The translations under genes and the position numbers were made by a program. This document shows, piece after piece, positions 1 through 6,036 of a stretch of DNA of 6,311 nucleotides (positions are counted from its first letter, which is position 1; every line of letters starts with the position of its first letter). Source of the DNA: Sedimentisphaerales bacterium (GTDB taxonomy: Bacteria; Planctomycetota; Phycisphaerae; Sedimentisphaerales; Anaerobacaceae); the NCBI GenBank assembly GCA_030630905.1, contig DAOVMB010000160.1:1-6311 (forward strand), written 5' to 3'. The notes beneath the pieces are model-generated. The model was not told the origin of the DNA. It was given only the letters and a program-made list of their open reading frames with translations, and ran no database searches.

Positions 1-521
1 ATAAACATACAATCACGGGTTTGCGGCGGTACGCCTTCCATGTTGAGGGTTATCTTATAAGTGGCGGTGCGGGCGGTAAGTAACGGCCGAACGATATCAG
101 CAAAAGCCGGAGTAGAAGCGCCGAACTCATTGAAAGCAATAAACACGGCTATAATTATCACCGTAGCGGCGGCGAGTTTTGTGATTGGACTTTTCATGAT
201 TGTTCTCCTTATTTGTAGGGTGGGCCTTGGCCCACCGATGCCGGATGGTGGGGCAGAGCCCCACCCTACAGTTCTTGCGGCTGTTTTGAGCCTTACGTTC
301 TGTTCTCGTATAACCTGGTTCATAACATCTTTTTCAAGGTTGCTTTGGGCCAGAGCTTTGCCGTTCGTCACGAGGCGGTCGTGAAGGCCCGTCAGCTCTT
401 TCAATTCGGCCTGACAAGAGGAACAGTCCTTCAGGTGTTCTGCAACTGCCTGTTTCTGAGATTCTTCCAGGAGTCCTTCGACGTATGCGACCAATAGTTC
501 TTTAGATTCTGCGCAATTCAT
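1..521 (-). CDS. Zinc-finger membrane-anchored anti-sigma factor, C-terminus missing (runs off the left edge)
   Basis: Open frame of 173 codons with no stop before the window edge. Residues 3-36 form a ZAS/zf-HC2 type zinc site: Cys3, His29, Cys33 and Cys36 (H-x3-C-x2-C), the domain by which many anti-sigma factors clamp an ECF sigma factor in the cytoplasm. Residues 84-103 are encoded by an inserted palindromic repeat (Gly/Pro-rich). M109 opens an MKSPITK motif and a hydrophobic membrane segment (about 116-130), followed by the start of an extracytoplasmic domain resembling the early part of the large anti-sigma protein at 2835-4163. The start at 521 is supported by GAGGTG five bases upstream. 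It lies two bases after the stop of the sigma gene, so the two are probably translationally coupled. It most likely inhibits that sigma factor. The in-frame ATG at 197 has a stronger ribosome site and may start a second, shorter product lacking the zinc domain. Confidence 0.82.
   Translation of the reverse strand, partial: MNCAESKELLVAYVEGLLEESQKQAVAEHLKDCSSCQAELKELTGLHDRLVTNGKALAQSNLEKDVMNQVIREQNVRLKTAARTVGWGSAPPSGIGGPRPTLQIRRTIMKSPITKLAAATVIIIAVFIAFNEFGASTPAFADIVRPLLTARTATYKITLNMEGVPPQTRDCMF
205..210 (-). promoter_or_regulatory. Internal ribosome binding site for M109 of the zinc-finger anti-sigma gene
   Basis: AAGGAG lies seven bases before the in-frame ATG at 197, which opens the MKSPITK membrane anchor. 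It is a better Shine-Dalgarno match than the one at the gene's own start (GAGGTG, 527-532). It sits four bases downstream, on the coding strand, of the double-hairpin repeat. Confidence 0.55.
214..270. repeat. 57-bp double-hairpin palindromic repeat inside the anti-sigma gene
   Basis: Perfect 11-bp terminal inverted repeats (TGTAGGGTGGG at 214-224 and its complement at 260-270) enclose two separate hairpins: GGTGGGCC-TT-GGCCCACC on the left and GGTGGGGC-AGA-GCCCCACC on the right, with a 10-base spacer. This is the architecture of REP/BIME-like or MITE-like dispersed elements. Its length is 19 codons, so the host reading frame is kept. The paralogous gene at 2835-4163 lacks it at the corresponding place. 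Whether copies exist elsewhere cannot be seen here. Confidence 0.8.
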
Positions 522-523
522 TT

Positions 524-1066
524 TTACACCTCATAAACTTCTGCCTGCTTTTGCTGCTGCAGCGATTCGCGCAGCATGGCATAGGCCCGTGATAATGTTT
601 TTGTTACTGTGCCCAGCGGCATATCGAGCTGCTCTGCGATTTGATTGCAGGAGTGCCCGCCGTAGTATCGCAGCAGTATGACTTTTCTGAATGCCTCGGG
701 CAGTTCGGCGATTGCCGATTCGAGAGCATAATCCTGTGAGAGTTCGGTGCCGGAAGATTCTTGAAGTGATGAGCGGACGATTTCGCGCTGGCGTTGGATT
801 TGTTCTTTTCTTTCGTGCTCTTTGGCGACGCGGTCGGCGATACCGAGCAGCCAGGAAAAGAACGAATCCGGCTTTCTTAGTTTGCCCATATTGAAATAGG
901 CCCTTACGAGTGCCTCCTGTGCGGCTTCTTCAGCACGGTCTCTGTCGCCCAACTTGCCGGCCAGGTTGGCTAACAAGACCCCCTGATAGCGTCGCACAAG
1001 GTAGCGATAATCATCCGGATGGCCATCCAAACATCGCTCAACATAGAATTTGTCATTCTCTGACAT
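524..1066 (-). CDS. ECF-type RNA polymerase sigma factor (first cassette)
   Basis: A 180-residue protein of normal ECF length that directs RNA polymerase to specific promoters. The region 2 helices run from about residue 18 to 88, with the AEEAAQEALVRAY stretch corresponding to the conserved acidic core-binding helix. Region 4 spans about 120-170 and contains the helix-turn-helix around CNQIAEQLDMPLGTVTKTLSRA. The two are joined by a variable linker, and there is no region 1 or 3. The ATG at 1066 is chosen because GAGGTG (1072-1077) lies five bases upstream; a TTG at 1087 would add seven residues without a visible ribosome site. The anti-sigma gene begins two bases after the TAA, and the terminal codons of this gene contain that gene's ribosome site. 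The target promoters cannot be told from sequence. Confidence 0.93.
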   Translation of the reverse strand: MSENDKFYVERCLDGHPDDYRYLVRRYQGVLLANLAGKLGDRDRAEEAAQEALVRAYFNMGKLRKPDSFFSWLLGIADRVAKEHERKEQIQRQREIVRSSLQESSGTELSQDYALESAIAELPEAFRKVILLRYYGGHSCNQIAEQLDMPLGTVTKTLSRAYAMLRESLQQQKQAEVYEV

Positions 1067-1178
1067 CTTAGCACCTCTAATTCTCAAAGAATTACTGTTC
1101 TCGGTATATAGTGCGTGTTTGGACGGATTTGCGACAGGAAAATAAGAAAAAAAGGATATTTACCTGGCCGGTTGGCCT

Positions 1179-1247
1179 CGCCGCAGGGGCGGGGAAACCC
1201 CCGCCGCAGGGGCAAGGAAACCCCCACCTCAGGGGTGGGGGCTAAGA
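1179..1247. repeat. Three-copy 23-bp GC-rich tandem repeat
   Basis: Units start at 1179, 1202 and 1225, exactly 23 bases apart. The first two share CGCCGCAGGGGC, GGAAACCCC and a variable pair between them; the third is diverged (CACCTCAGGGG). Runs of four to five G alternate with runs of C, so each unit can fold on itself. The third forms an 8-bp stem (1221-1228 with 1234-1241). It stands upstream of the first sigma gene and would be in the leader if transcription begins far upstream. Confidence 0.75.
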
Positions 1248-1293
1248 GAGTCTTTTTTTTCACCCACCGCCATGACGGTGTTGCCGAACCTTG

Positions 1294-1410
1294 AAATTGG
1301 CTTTGTTTGGCTTTGTTTTTTTGTAGTCTGAAAACATTAAAACTCACATAATCCCTTATTCTGTAGGTAGTTGTGTTTGTTTCGGTTTTTAAAAATTGGC
1401 TTTGTTTTTT
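1294..1410. repeat. Short direct repeats of AAATTGGCTTTGTTT
   Basis: An identical 15-mer occurs at 1294-1308 and 1393-1407. The TTGGCTTTGTTT core recurs a third time, overlapping the first copy, at 1307-1318. Read on the minus strand these give repeated KQSQF peptides in an open frame that is unlikely to be a gene. Probably debris of a dispersed repeat. Confidence 0.55.
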
Positions 1411-1479
1411 CAAATAGCCCTGCTCGGCGCTGCCCCAATTTACTGTTTTTTACTTTTTAGAGAACAAAAGTCCAAATTC

Positions 1480-1601
1480 TGTCATTGCGAGCCCTTCGAC
1501 TTTGCTCAGGATAAACTCGGCGAAGCAATCTCAAACGCCGCGATATTATTCCTACTCATAACGAAAGAGATTGCCACGGCCCTTCGGGCCTCGCAATGAC
1601 A
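1480..1601. repeat. 122-bp inverted-repeat element (TGTCATTGCGAG ends)
   Basis: Perfect 12-bp terminal inverted repeats lie at 1480-1491 and 1590-1601, with an inner complementary pair GCAATCTC (1525-1532) and GAGATTGC (1567-1574). The right arm carries its own GGCCC-TTC-GGGCC hairpin (1578-1590). The TCATTGCGAG...GCAATCTC arrangement matches a palindromic repeat type seen dispersed in many bacterial genomes; this recognition is from memory. It encodes no transposase, so it would be non-autonomous. Open frames across it (CHCEPFDFAQDK-type peptides) are readings of the repeat rather than genes. Confidence 0.75.
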
Positions 1602-1737
1602 TATTGTTAAGTTTTTTAACAGAACACCATCCTATTCCATTCCACAGACTGCACACAAAACGTATGTTATATGTATATTATATCATATTACATGTTGGAT
1701 TTCAAGCAAATTTCAAAAAAATCTCCGTGACTAATTA

Positions 1738-1765
1738 CTGGGTACTCGACGCCGGATGCTCGATT
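1738..1765. repeat. Degenerate 14-bp tandem pair
   Basis: CTGGGTACTCGACG (1738-1751) is followed directly by CCGGATGCTCGATT (1752-1765), sharing 10 of 14 positions around a common CTCGA. Probably a remnant of a longer array; no function is visible. Confidence 0.35.
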
Positions 1766-1873
1766 CTCTATTATCCCCATCGGAGCGAAGCACGGTCAAG
1801 GACGGGCAGGTTTACGCCGCAAGGCATCCTGTGGACTTCCTATGCGGTTTGATTTACGTTACGTTAGCTCATC

Positions 1874-2617
1874 CTATCGTGTGGGCTTGCCGTAAACTTC
1901 CACCTCGACATAGTGGTTCAGTTCATTGGCGCTATTGCCGTTGCTGTAGAGGCGGACATAACGAGCCTCGACGCCCTTGCAGTCTATAAGTTTGCCCTCA
2001 TGGGTTTCAACATAATGCATGTCTTTACCGATGCCCAAGCCGGCCGAGTTATCGATATCATTATTGAACAGAGTTCTTACATTCGTGACAAAATCAGGAT
2101 CATCGGCAACCTGTACTACTACATCATAATAAACGCGTTGCTGCCTATGGTAATGCCACATTACAACAGCATAAATATTATGTCTGACTTCAAGGTCGAT
2201 AGTGAAATGCTGTAAAAATGGGCCAAATTCCACATAGCTGCTGTCAAAGGCTTCCTTATCGCCATCGGTAATCAATTCTACCTTACCCATGATAGGATCT
2301 TTGTCAGTACTGAAAACCGGTTTTTCTAGCGCAATGTTTTTTGTCCCTACAGGTGCCATAAAAGGGGGGCGAGGTTTACCAGACGGTTTTTCTAAGTTTG
2401 GCATATCTTTGTAGTGAGGCCATGATATAAACATTGGTTTGGGTATCTTAATGTCGATCGGGACTAACTTAGGAGTGGTTACGGCGGGTGATTCACTGAC
2501 TATTTCTGGTGAATCGGTGATTTTGGCAGTTGAATCGAACAGTTTGAAGTGGTACACGCCAATAATTATCACGACGATGATTCCCATAGCTGAAAGTTTA
2601 ATAATCGAGCTTTTCAT
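1874..2617 (-). CDS. Membrane-anchored discoidin (F5/8 type C)-like domain protein
   Basis: A 247-residue protein. Residues 1-7 are charged, 8-24 form a hydrophobic membrane anchor or uncleaved signal, 37-92 are a Pro/Ser-rich linker, and about 92-244 resemble a galactose-binding-like (discoidin, F5/8 type C) beta-sandwich. Family features visible are NIALEKPVFST at its start, an ITDGDKEA loop, FTIDLEVRHNIYAVV in the core, and EARYVRLYSNGN followed by VEVEVYG at the end. Such domains usually bind sugars or other ligands outside the cytoplasm; the ligand is unknown. The start at 2617 is fixed by AAGGAG seven bases upstream (2625-2630). There is no in-frame ATG, GTG or TTG upstream back to the terminator of the neighbouring operon. 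The MKSSIIKL start is nearly the same as the MKSPITK anchors of both anti-sigma proteins here. The upstream operon ends in a terminator, so this gene is probably transcribed separately. Confidence 0.78.
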   Translation of the reverse strand: MKSSIIKLSAMGIIVVIIIGVYHFKLFDSTAKITDSPEIVSESPAVTTPKLVPIDIKIPKPMFISWPHYKDMPNLEKPSGKPRPPFMAPVGTKNIALEKPVFSTDKDPIMGKVELITDGDKEAFDSSYVEFGPFLQHFTIDLEVRHNIYAVVMWHYHRQQRVYYDVVVQVADDPDFVTNVRTLFNNDIDNSAGLGIGKDMHYVETHEGKLIDCKGVEARYVRLYSNGNSANELNHYVEVEVYGKPTR

Positions 2618-2744
2618 AATTGTGCTCCTTATGTGCCTGATATGGAAATAATCTATTGCTGCTATTACGTATGACGGTGGCCGGATATGTTTTGGTATAA
2701 GAAAAATTGTGATTACGTCAGATTTTGAGGTGGAATTTGTGCAT

Positions 2745-2769
2745 AAAAAACCGGGCTTACTTAGCCCGG
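2745..2769 (-). terminator. Intrinsic terminator of the second sigma/anti-sigma operon
   Basis: On the minus strand a 7-bp GC-rich stem (CCGGGCT/AGCCCGG, 2763-2769 with 2751-2757) and a 5-base loop are followed at once by six T (2750-2745). It lies 66 bases past the stop of the gene at 2835-4163, and 128 bases before the discoidin-like gene. Confidence 0.88.
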
Positions 2770-2834
2770 CTTGTTTACTTAGACCACTAACTTGCTGTAT
2801 TTATACAGTTTTTGTGGAGTCTGCGGATGTAAAA

Positions 2835-4163
2835 TCAATTCGCTTTAATTTCTGTTAAGGACTCGACAAGCTCCTGTAATTTTTCATCGCTCATTTGTTT
2901 GTTGACCGACAGGCCCAGAATCGTTCCGTCCGGCATGACAATCATCCGGGTAAATCGTTCTTCACTAATGTTTTCAATATTGAAGAATTCAGGATTTGCC
3001 TTGGCGAAAGCCTCCAGAAAATATTGAGCATATAAAGCACCATTCGGATGTGTATACAATTTGGCTCCAAGGGGAGTTTCAAGAACAAGCTGCTGTTCGG
3101 GTATCCAAACCATTCTCGCCCCGTCATAATATTCTCCCTGAACGATTATGATCGTATTTCCATCTTTGCTCTGTATTCCGATCAAATACACGATAGCTCT
3201 TGTGCCAAGAGGATCAATAGTTTGTATCATAATCAGCTTTTCTATCCACGGGAGTTTTCCTATTGTATATGCAGTATGATAGAGTCCGCTTCGTATATCT
3301 TCAGCAGTAATTTCTTTTGGCTCAACCGGCCTGTAGTCATTAATTATTGTCTTTACTTCGTAATCATCGGGAACGTCTGTACTGAAAGCGGATGGATCAA
3401 GCTCGAAATCAAATTCAAATTCATCCATGAAAATGGTTTGCCCTCTGTTGACGTGCTTAAGCTCTATCTCTACCGGAAGCTTTGTGTCCGGATCAACCCA
3501 TACTGTGAAGTCACTGTGCTTATTCGGTAGATGTCTGAATCCCTGCAGGATTTTTCCATTTTTCTCCTTTGTGCCGAGTCTTTCGGTAGATTCCTGCTCG
3601 AATTGCTTGACCATCTCAATGATATGCGGATCTTTTCTGGGGCCGAATCCAATTAGCTTTGTAACTGTCGCTTTTTTGTTAGCCGGATCAAGTTCTACGG
3701 TTATCGCATCCTCTCCCCGCATATCAATGATATGTATGGTGCCGTCTTCAACTTCCTGACGTCTTTGCGAAAGATTCAGGTGATACACCAGCATCGTAGG
3801 AAATTCAGGGCCTTGTTCCCGAACTACTCGCTGGCGGCATTTGTATTTGGTATAGCTGCTGATTTGCTCAACTACCTGGGACCATGCGACACTTGCGCCG
3901 TCGATCGAGCCGCCCAGATAATGTATGCCGATGCAAATTGCAATAATAATCACCGCCGCTGTGGCTATTTTTGTAATTGGACTTTTCATGGTTATTCTCC
4001 TTAATGTTCGAAAGACGATTGTCCGTGTTGCGGGTTCCTGCTCGGCCTCGTTGAAGACAGAGAGCATCCGCCGGCGCAGTTTTTCTCGATGCGCCGGATT
4101 CGGCTCGGTATCGATATTCAGCCGACCAACGACTTTTTCAAAATCGGCTTCGTCTTTGAACAT
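2835..4163 (-). CDS. Membrane-anchored anti-sigma/sensor protein with LolA-like extracytoplasmic domain
   Basis: A 442-residue protein. Residues 1-58 are a charged cytoplasmic segment (NIDTEPNPAHREKLRRRML) with no cysteine, so it is not a zinc-type anti-sigma domain. The MKSPITK motif starts at M59, a membrane segment lies at about 66-83, and the rest faces outward. About 90-270 resembles the LolA/DUF2092-like fold (repeated strand pairs, then VWVDPDTKLPVEIEL); about 280-440 is a further domain I do not recognise. It probably binds the sigma factor through the N-terminus and senses an envelope signal through the C-terminal part. The ATG at 4163 overlaps the sigma stop as TAATG with GGAG upstream, which indicates coupled translation. 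A second in-frame ATG at 3989 has a stronger AAGGAG site. Anti-sigma function is inferred from position; the outer domains could instead serve a transport or sorting role. Confidence 0.8.
   Translation of the reverse strand: MFKDEADFEKVVGRLNIDTEPNPAHREKLRRRMLSVFNEAEQEPATRTIVFRTLRRITMKSPITKIATAAVIIIAICIGIHYLGGSIDGASVAWSQVVEQISSYTKYKCRQRVVREQGPEFPTMLVYHLNLSQRRQEVEDGTIHIIDMRGEDAITVELDPANKKATVTKLIGFGPRKDPHIIEMVKQFEQESTERLGTKEKNGKILQGFRHLPNKHSDFTVWVDPDTKLPVEIELKHVNRGQTIFMDEFEFDFELDPSAFSTDVPDDYEVKTIINDYRPVEPKEITAEDIRSGLYHTAYTIGKLPWIEKLIMIQTIDPLGTRAIVYLIGIQSKDGNTIIIVQGEYYDGARMVWIPEQQLVLETPLGAKLYTHPNGALYAQYFLEAFAKANPEFFNIENISEERFTRMIVMPDGTILGLSVNKQMSDEKLQELVESLTEIKAN
3997..4002 (-). promoter_or_regulatory. 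Internal ribosome binding site for M59 of the large anti-sigma gene
   Basis: AAGGAG lies seven bases before the in-frame ATG at 3989, which opens the MKSPITK anchor. The spacing and hexamer are identical to those before the anchors at 197 and 2617. It could produce a 384-residue form lacking the cytoplasmic segment. Confidence 0.55.
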
Positions 4164-4732
4164 TATATTTCTCCGTCGAAAACGGTCTGTAATTGGTTTC
4201 GTAACTGGTTAAGTATTCTATGCAACGTTACGCGAAGAGTTGCCTCTTTAACGTCTAAAATCTGTGATATCTGTTCGTATGAGAAGTTTTCAAAGAACCT
4301 TAGTGTGACAATGGTCTGGTGCTGCGGCTTTAGCTTGAGGATGGCGGCATAAAGCCTCGGCCAGTCCGGCTCGGACGATATATCGGCGCTGCCGGCGGTC
4401 GCCGGTCTTGTTGAGCCGGCTGCCTCAGCAAGCAACTTTTTACGCCGGGATGTTCTTCTGATATAGGCGTTCGCCTGGTTGGCTGCTATGGCATACAGCC
4501 AGTTGCGAAAATCCTGCTCGCTTCGGCCTTTGAAACCGCGTATCCCGTGGGCTACCTGAAGAAAGACCGCCGAAGTTACATCCTCGGCTATTTCCTTGTT
4601 AAAGAGCCGGTGAACACAGAATCGGAAGATTCGCTCGTAATACATTTCGTACAACCGACCCAAAGCCTCAGCCTGTGTTTTGGCCCTGAGGACCAAATCG
4701 TTATCTTCCGAACGCTGAACAAGTTTTGCCAT
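4163..4732 (-). CDS. ECF-type RNA polymerase sigma factor (second cassette)
   Basis: A 189-residue protein from the chosen start. Region 2 covers about residues 23-95: LGRLYEMYYERIFRF, then the core-binding helix around EIAEDVTSAVFLQVA, then DFRNWLYAIAANQANAYIRR. A Lys/Ala-rich linker precedes region 4 (about 130-180), with a helix-turn-helix at FSYEQISQILDVKEATLRVTLHRI. No extra domains are present. The start is uncertain: in-frame ATGs exist at 4774, 4744 and 4732 and none has a good ribosome site. 4732 (MAKLVQRSEDND) is preferred because it has a weak GGTTGGTG upstream and gives a normal ECF N-terminus; the longest form has 203 residues. Its stop overlaps the start of the anti-sigma gene by one base. 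Region 2 and region 4 differ clearly from the other sigma factor here, so they are separate paralogues, not a recent duplication. Confidence 0.92.
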   Translation of the reverse strand: MAKLVQRSEDNDLVLRAKTQAEALGRLYEMYYERIFRFCVHRLFNKEIAEDVTSAVFLQVAHGIRGFKGRSEQDFRNWLYAIAANQANAYIRRTSRRKKLLAEAAGSTRPATAGSADISSEPDWPRLYAAILKLKPQHQTIVTLRFFENFSYEQISQILDVKEATLRVTLHRILNQLRNQLQTVFDGEI

Positions 4733-4858
4733 AGCACCAACCATTGTCGCAGATATAATTGCGCGGGGAGCCATTATGTTACAGAATATTACATAAATAA
4801 TCTTTGATAATGTTTATTGGCCGGAAAGTGGGGGGATTCTTAAATTTGGAAGAAATAC

Positions 4859-4887
4859 TTGACAGCGGGGCAGAGAACACATAAAGT
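4859..4887 (+). promoter_or_regulatory. Sigma-70-type promoter of gap
   Basis: A consensus TTGACA (4859-4864), a 17-base spacer and TAAAGT (4882-4887, four of six matches to the -10 consensus) give the expected housekeeping layout. Transcription would start near 4894, leaving a leader of about 80 bases before gap. No similar motif pair was found on the opposite strand for the divergent sigma operon. Confidence 0.65.
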
Positions 4888-4961
4888 GGCTCTCTCGTTT
4901 GTCCCATACTAATACTTGGTAGGGGCGTAAATCAGAAAAAATCGCGTTTTAGAATTGAAAT

Positions 4962-4967
4962 AAGGAG
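4962..4967 (+). promoter_or_regulatory. Ribosome binding site of gap
   Basis: AAGGAG sits nine bases before the ATG at 4977 and fixes this start. Confidence 0.8.
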
Positions 4968-4976
4968 AAGTACGAA

Positions 4977-5990
4977 ATGGCAACAAAGGTAGCAATTAAT
5001 GGTTTCGGCCGGATCGGCAGGGCCGTAGCAAGAATTATTATGCAAAGAAAAAGCGAATTGGAACTCGTCGCTATCAATGACCTCGCGGATGCGAAGAGCC
5101 TTGCACATCTGTTCAAATACGACACCGTGATGGGCAAATGGGGCGGAACGGTCGAGGCAAAAGATGATGCATTGGTCATTAACGGCAAAACCATCAAGGT
5201 TCTATCTGTCAGGAATCCCGCTGAGCTGCCCTGGAAGGACATGGGGGTGAAAGTGGTTCTGGAATCAACGGGACTGTTTCGCTTGGCTTCGTCTCCTAAA
5301 GGCGGTTATGCAGACCATATTAAAGCCGGCGCCGAAAAGGTCATGCTAAGCGTCCCGGCCAAGGATGATATCGATGCGACAATCGTCCTGGGTGTTAACG
5401 ATGAGAAGCTCACAAGTGACGTCAAATGCGTATCCAACGCAAGCTGTACGACCAACTGCCTTGCACCTTTGGCCAAGACTCTCAACGATACCTTTGGTAT
5501 CGAGCAGGGTGTGATGACAACTATTCACGCTTATACCAATGACCAGAAAGTGGCTGATATGATCCACTCGGATATGCGTCGAGCCCGTGCCGCTGCGGCG
5601 AACATTATTCCCACCAGCACCGGTGCTGCTAAGGCCATCGGCACAGTCATTCCCGCACTTGCCGGCAAGCTGGATGGTTTTGCGATCCGAGTTCCCATCC
5701 CGGTAGGCAGCATCGTTGACCTCGTGGTAAACGTTAAGAAGGACGTCACAGTCGATAGCGTCAATGCGGCGATGAAAGCCGCCGCGGAAGGGCCGATGAA
5801 GGGCATCCTGGTCTATTGCGATGAGCCGATTGTCAGTAGTGACATCGTCAACGACCCTGCTTCGAGCATCTTTGATTCTCTATGCACGATAGTCATCGAC
5901 AAAACCGTGAAGGTCGTAAGCTGGTACGACAACGAGTGGGGCTATTCGAATCGCAGCGTCGATATTATGGAAAAAATGGCCGCGATGTAG
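4977..5990 (+). CDS. gap: Type I glyceraldehyde-3-phosphate dehydrogenase
   Basis: A 337-residue cytoplasmic enzyme, full family length, that oxidises glyceraldehyde-3-phosphate with phosphate and NAD to 1,3-bisphosphoglycerate in glycolysis, and the reverse in gluconeogenesis. The Rossmann motif NGFGRIGR lies at residues 8-15; Asp35 after the second strand favours NAD over NADP. The active site SNASCTTNC places the catalytic cysteine at 157, and His184 in HAYTNDQ is the base partner. Phosphate-binding TSTGAAKA (213-220) and the C-terminal WYDNEWGYSNR (316-326) are present. After STGLF (97-101) the loop to DHIKAGAEKV is about four residues longer than in E. coli GapA and carries KGGY. Nothing is truncated. 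The phosphoglycerate kinase gene follows 126 bases later on the same strand, so the two are probably one glycolytic operon driven by the promoter at 4859. Confidence 0.98.
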   Translation: MATKVAINGFGRIGRAVARIIMQRKSELELVAINDLADAKSLAHLFKYDTVMGKWGGTVEAKDDALVINGKTIKVLSVRNPAELPWKDMGVKVVLESTGLFRLASSPKGGYADHIKAGAEKVMLSVPAKDDIDATIVLGVNDEKLTSDVKCVSNASCTTNCLAPLAKTLNDTFGIEQGVMTTIHAYTNDQKVADMIHSDMRRARAAAANIIPTSTGAAKAIGTVIPALAGKLDGFAIRVPIPVGSIVDLVVNVKKDVTVDSVNAAMKAAAEGPMKGILVYCDEPIVSSDIVNDPASSIFDSLCTIVIDKTVKVVSWYDNEWGYSNRSVDIMEKMAAM

Positions 5991-6036
5991 TCTGAGTAGC
6001 GACTATCGAACAAGAAATTTAGAATTATGAAGCTAA

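Larger units (their letters stand above)
1067..1873. other. 807-base gene-free, repeat-rich intergenic region
   Basis: No open frame here looks like a real protein. Translations are low-complexity or are readings of repeats. From left to right the stretch holds an AT-rich leader for the sigma gene, a 23-bp GC-rich tandem repeat, several copies of an AAATTGGCTTTGTTT motif, a 122-bp inverted-repeat element, an AT-rich stretch (about 1610-1735) and a degenerate 14-bp tandem. The promoter of the first sigma cassette should lie here, but no convincing -35/-10 pair was found. Confidence 0.7.

Noticed and set aside
61..384. Plus-strand open frame opposite the zinc-finger anti-sigma gene
   Set aside because: It is the antisense of a gene with a clear zinc motif and includes the palindromic repeat; it has no domain or ribosome site.
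1067..1087. TTG start at 1087 giving a seven-residue longer sigma factor
   Set aside because: GAGGTG five bases before the ATG at 1066 is a clear ribosome site, and the extension would place that site inside the coding sequence.
1221..1260. Plus-strand hairpin followed by a run of T, terminator-like
   Set aside because: The T run begins about 11 bases after the stem, the hairpin is part of the tandem repeat, and no plus-strand gene lies upstream to need a terminator.
1084..1413. A 109-codon minus-strand open frame upstream of the first sigma gene
   Set aside because: It runs through the 23-bp tandem repeat and the TTGGCTTTGTTT repeats, its composition is low-complexity, and it has no recognisable domain or ribosome site. 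It is a reading of repeats.
1817..1847. Bulged hairpin just past the stop of the discoidin-like gene
   Set aside because: It has no T run on the minus strand and only five paired bases outside the bulge, so it is not supported as a terminator.
1396..1852. Plus-strand open frames across the 122-bp inverted repeat and its right flank
   Set aside because: The peptides are translations of a dispersed palindromic repeat and AT-rich DNA, with no domain, no ribosome site and no conserved start.
4775..4830. AT-rich imperfect inverted repeats between the second sigma gene and gap as a possible operator
   Set aside because: The arms match in only about 7 of 10 positions and the sequence is strongly AT-rich, so this is within chance expectation.
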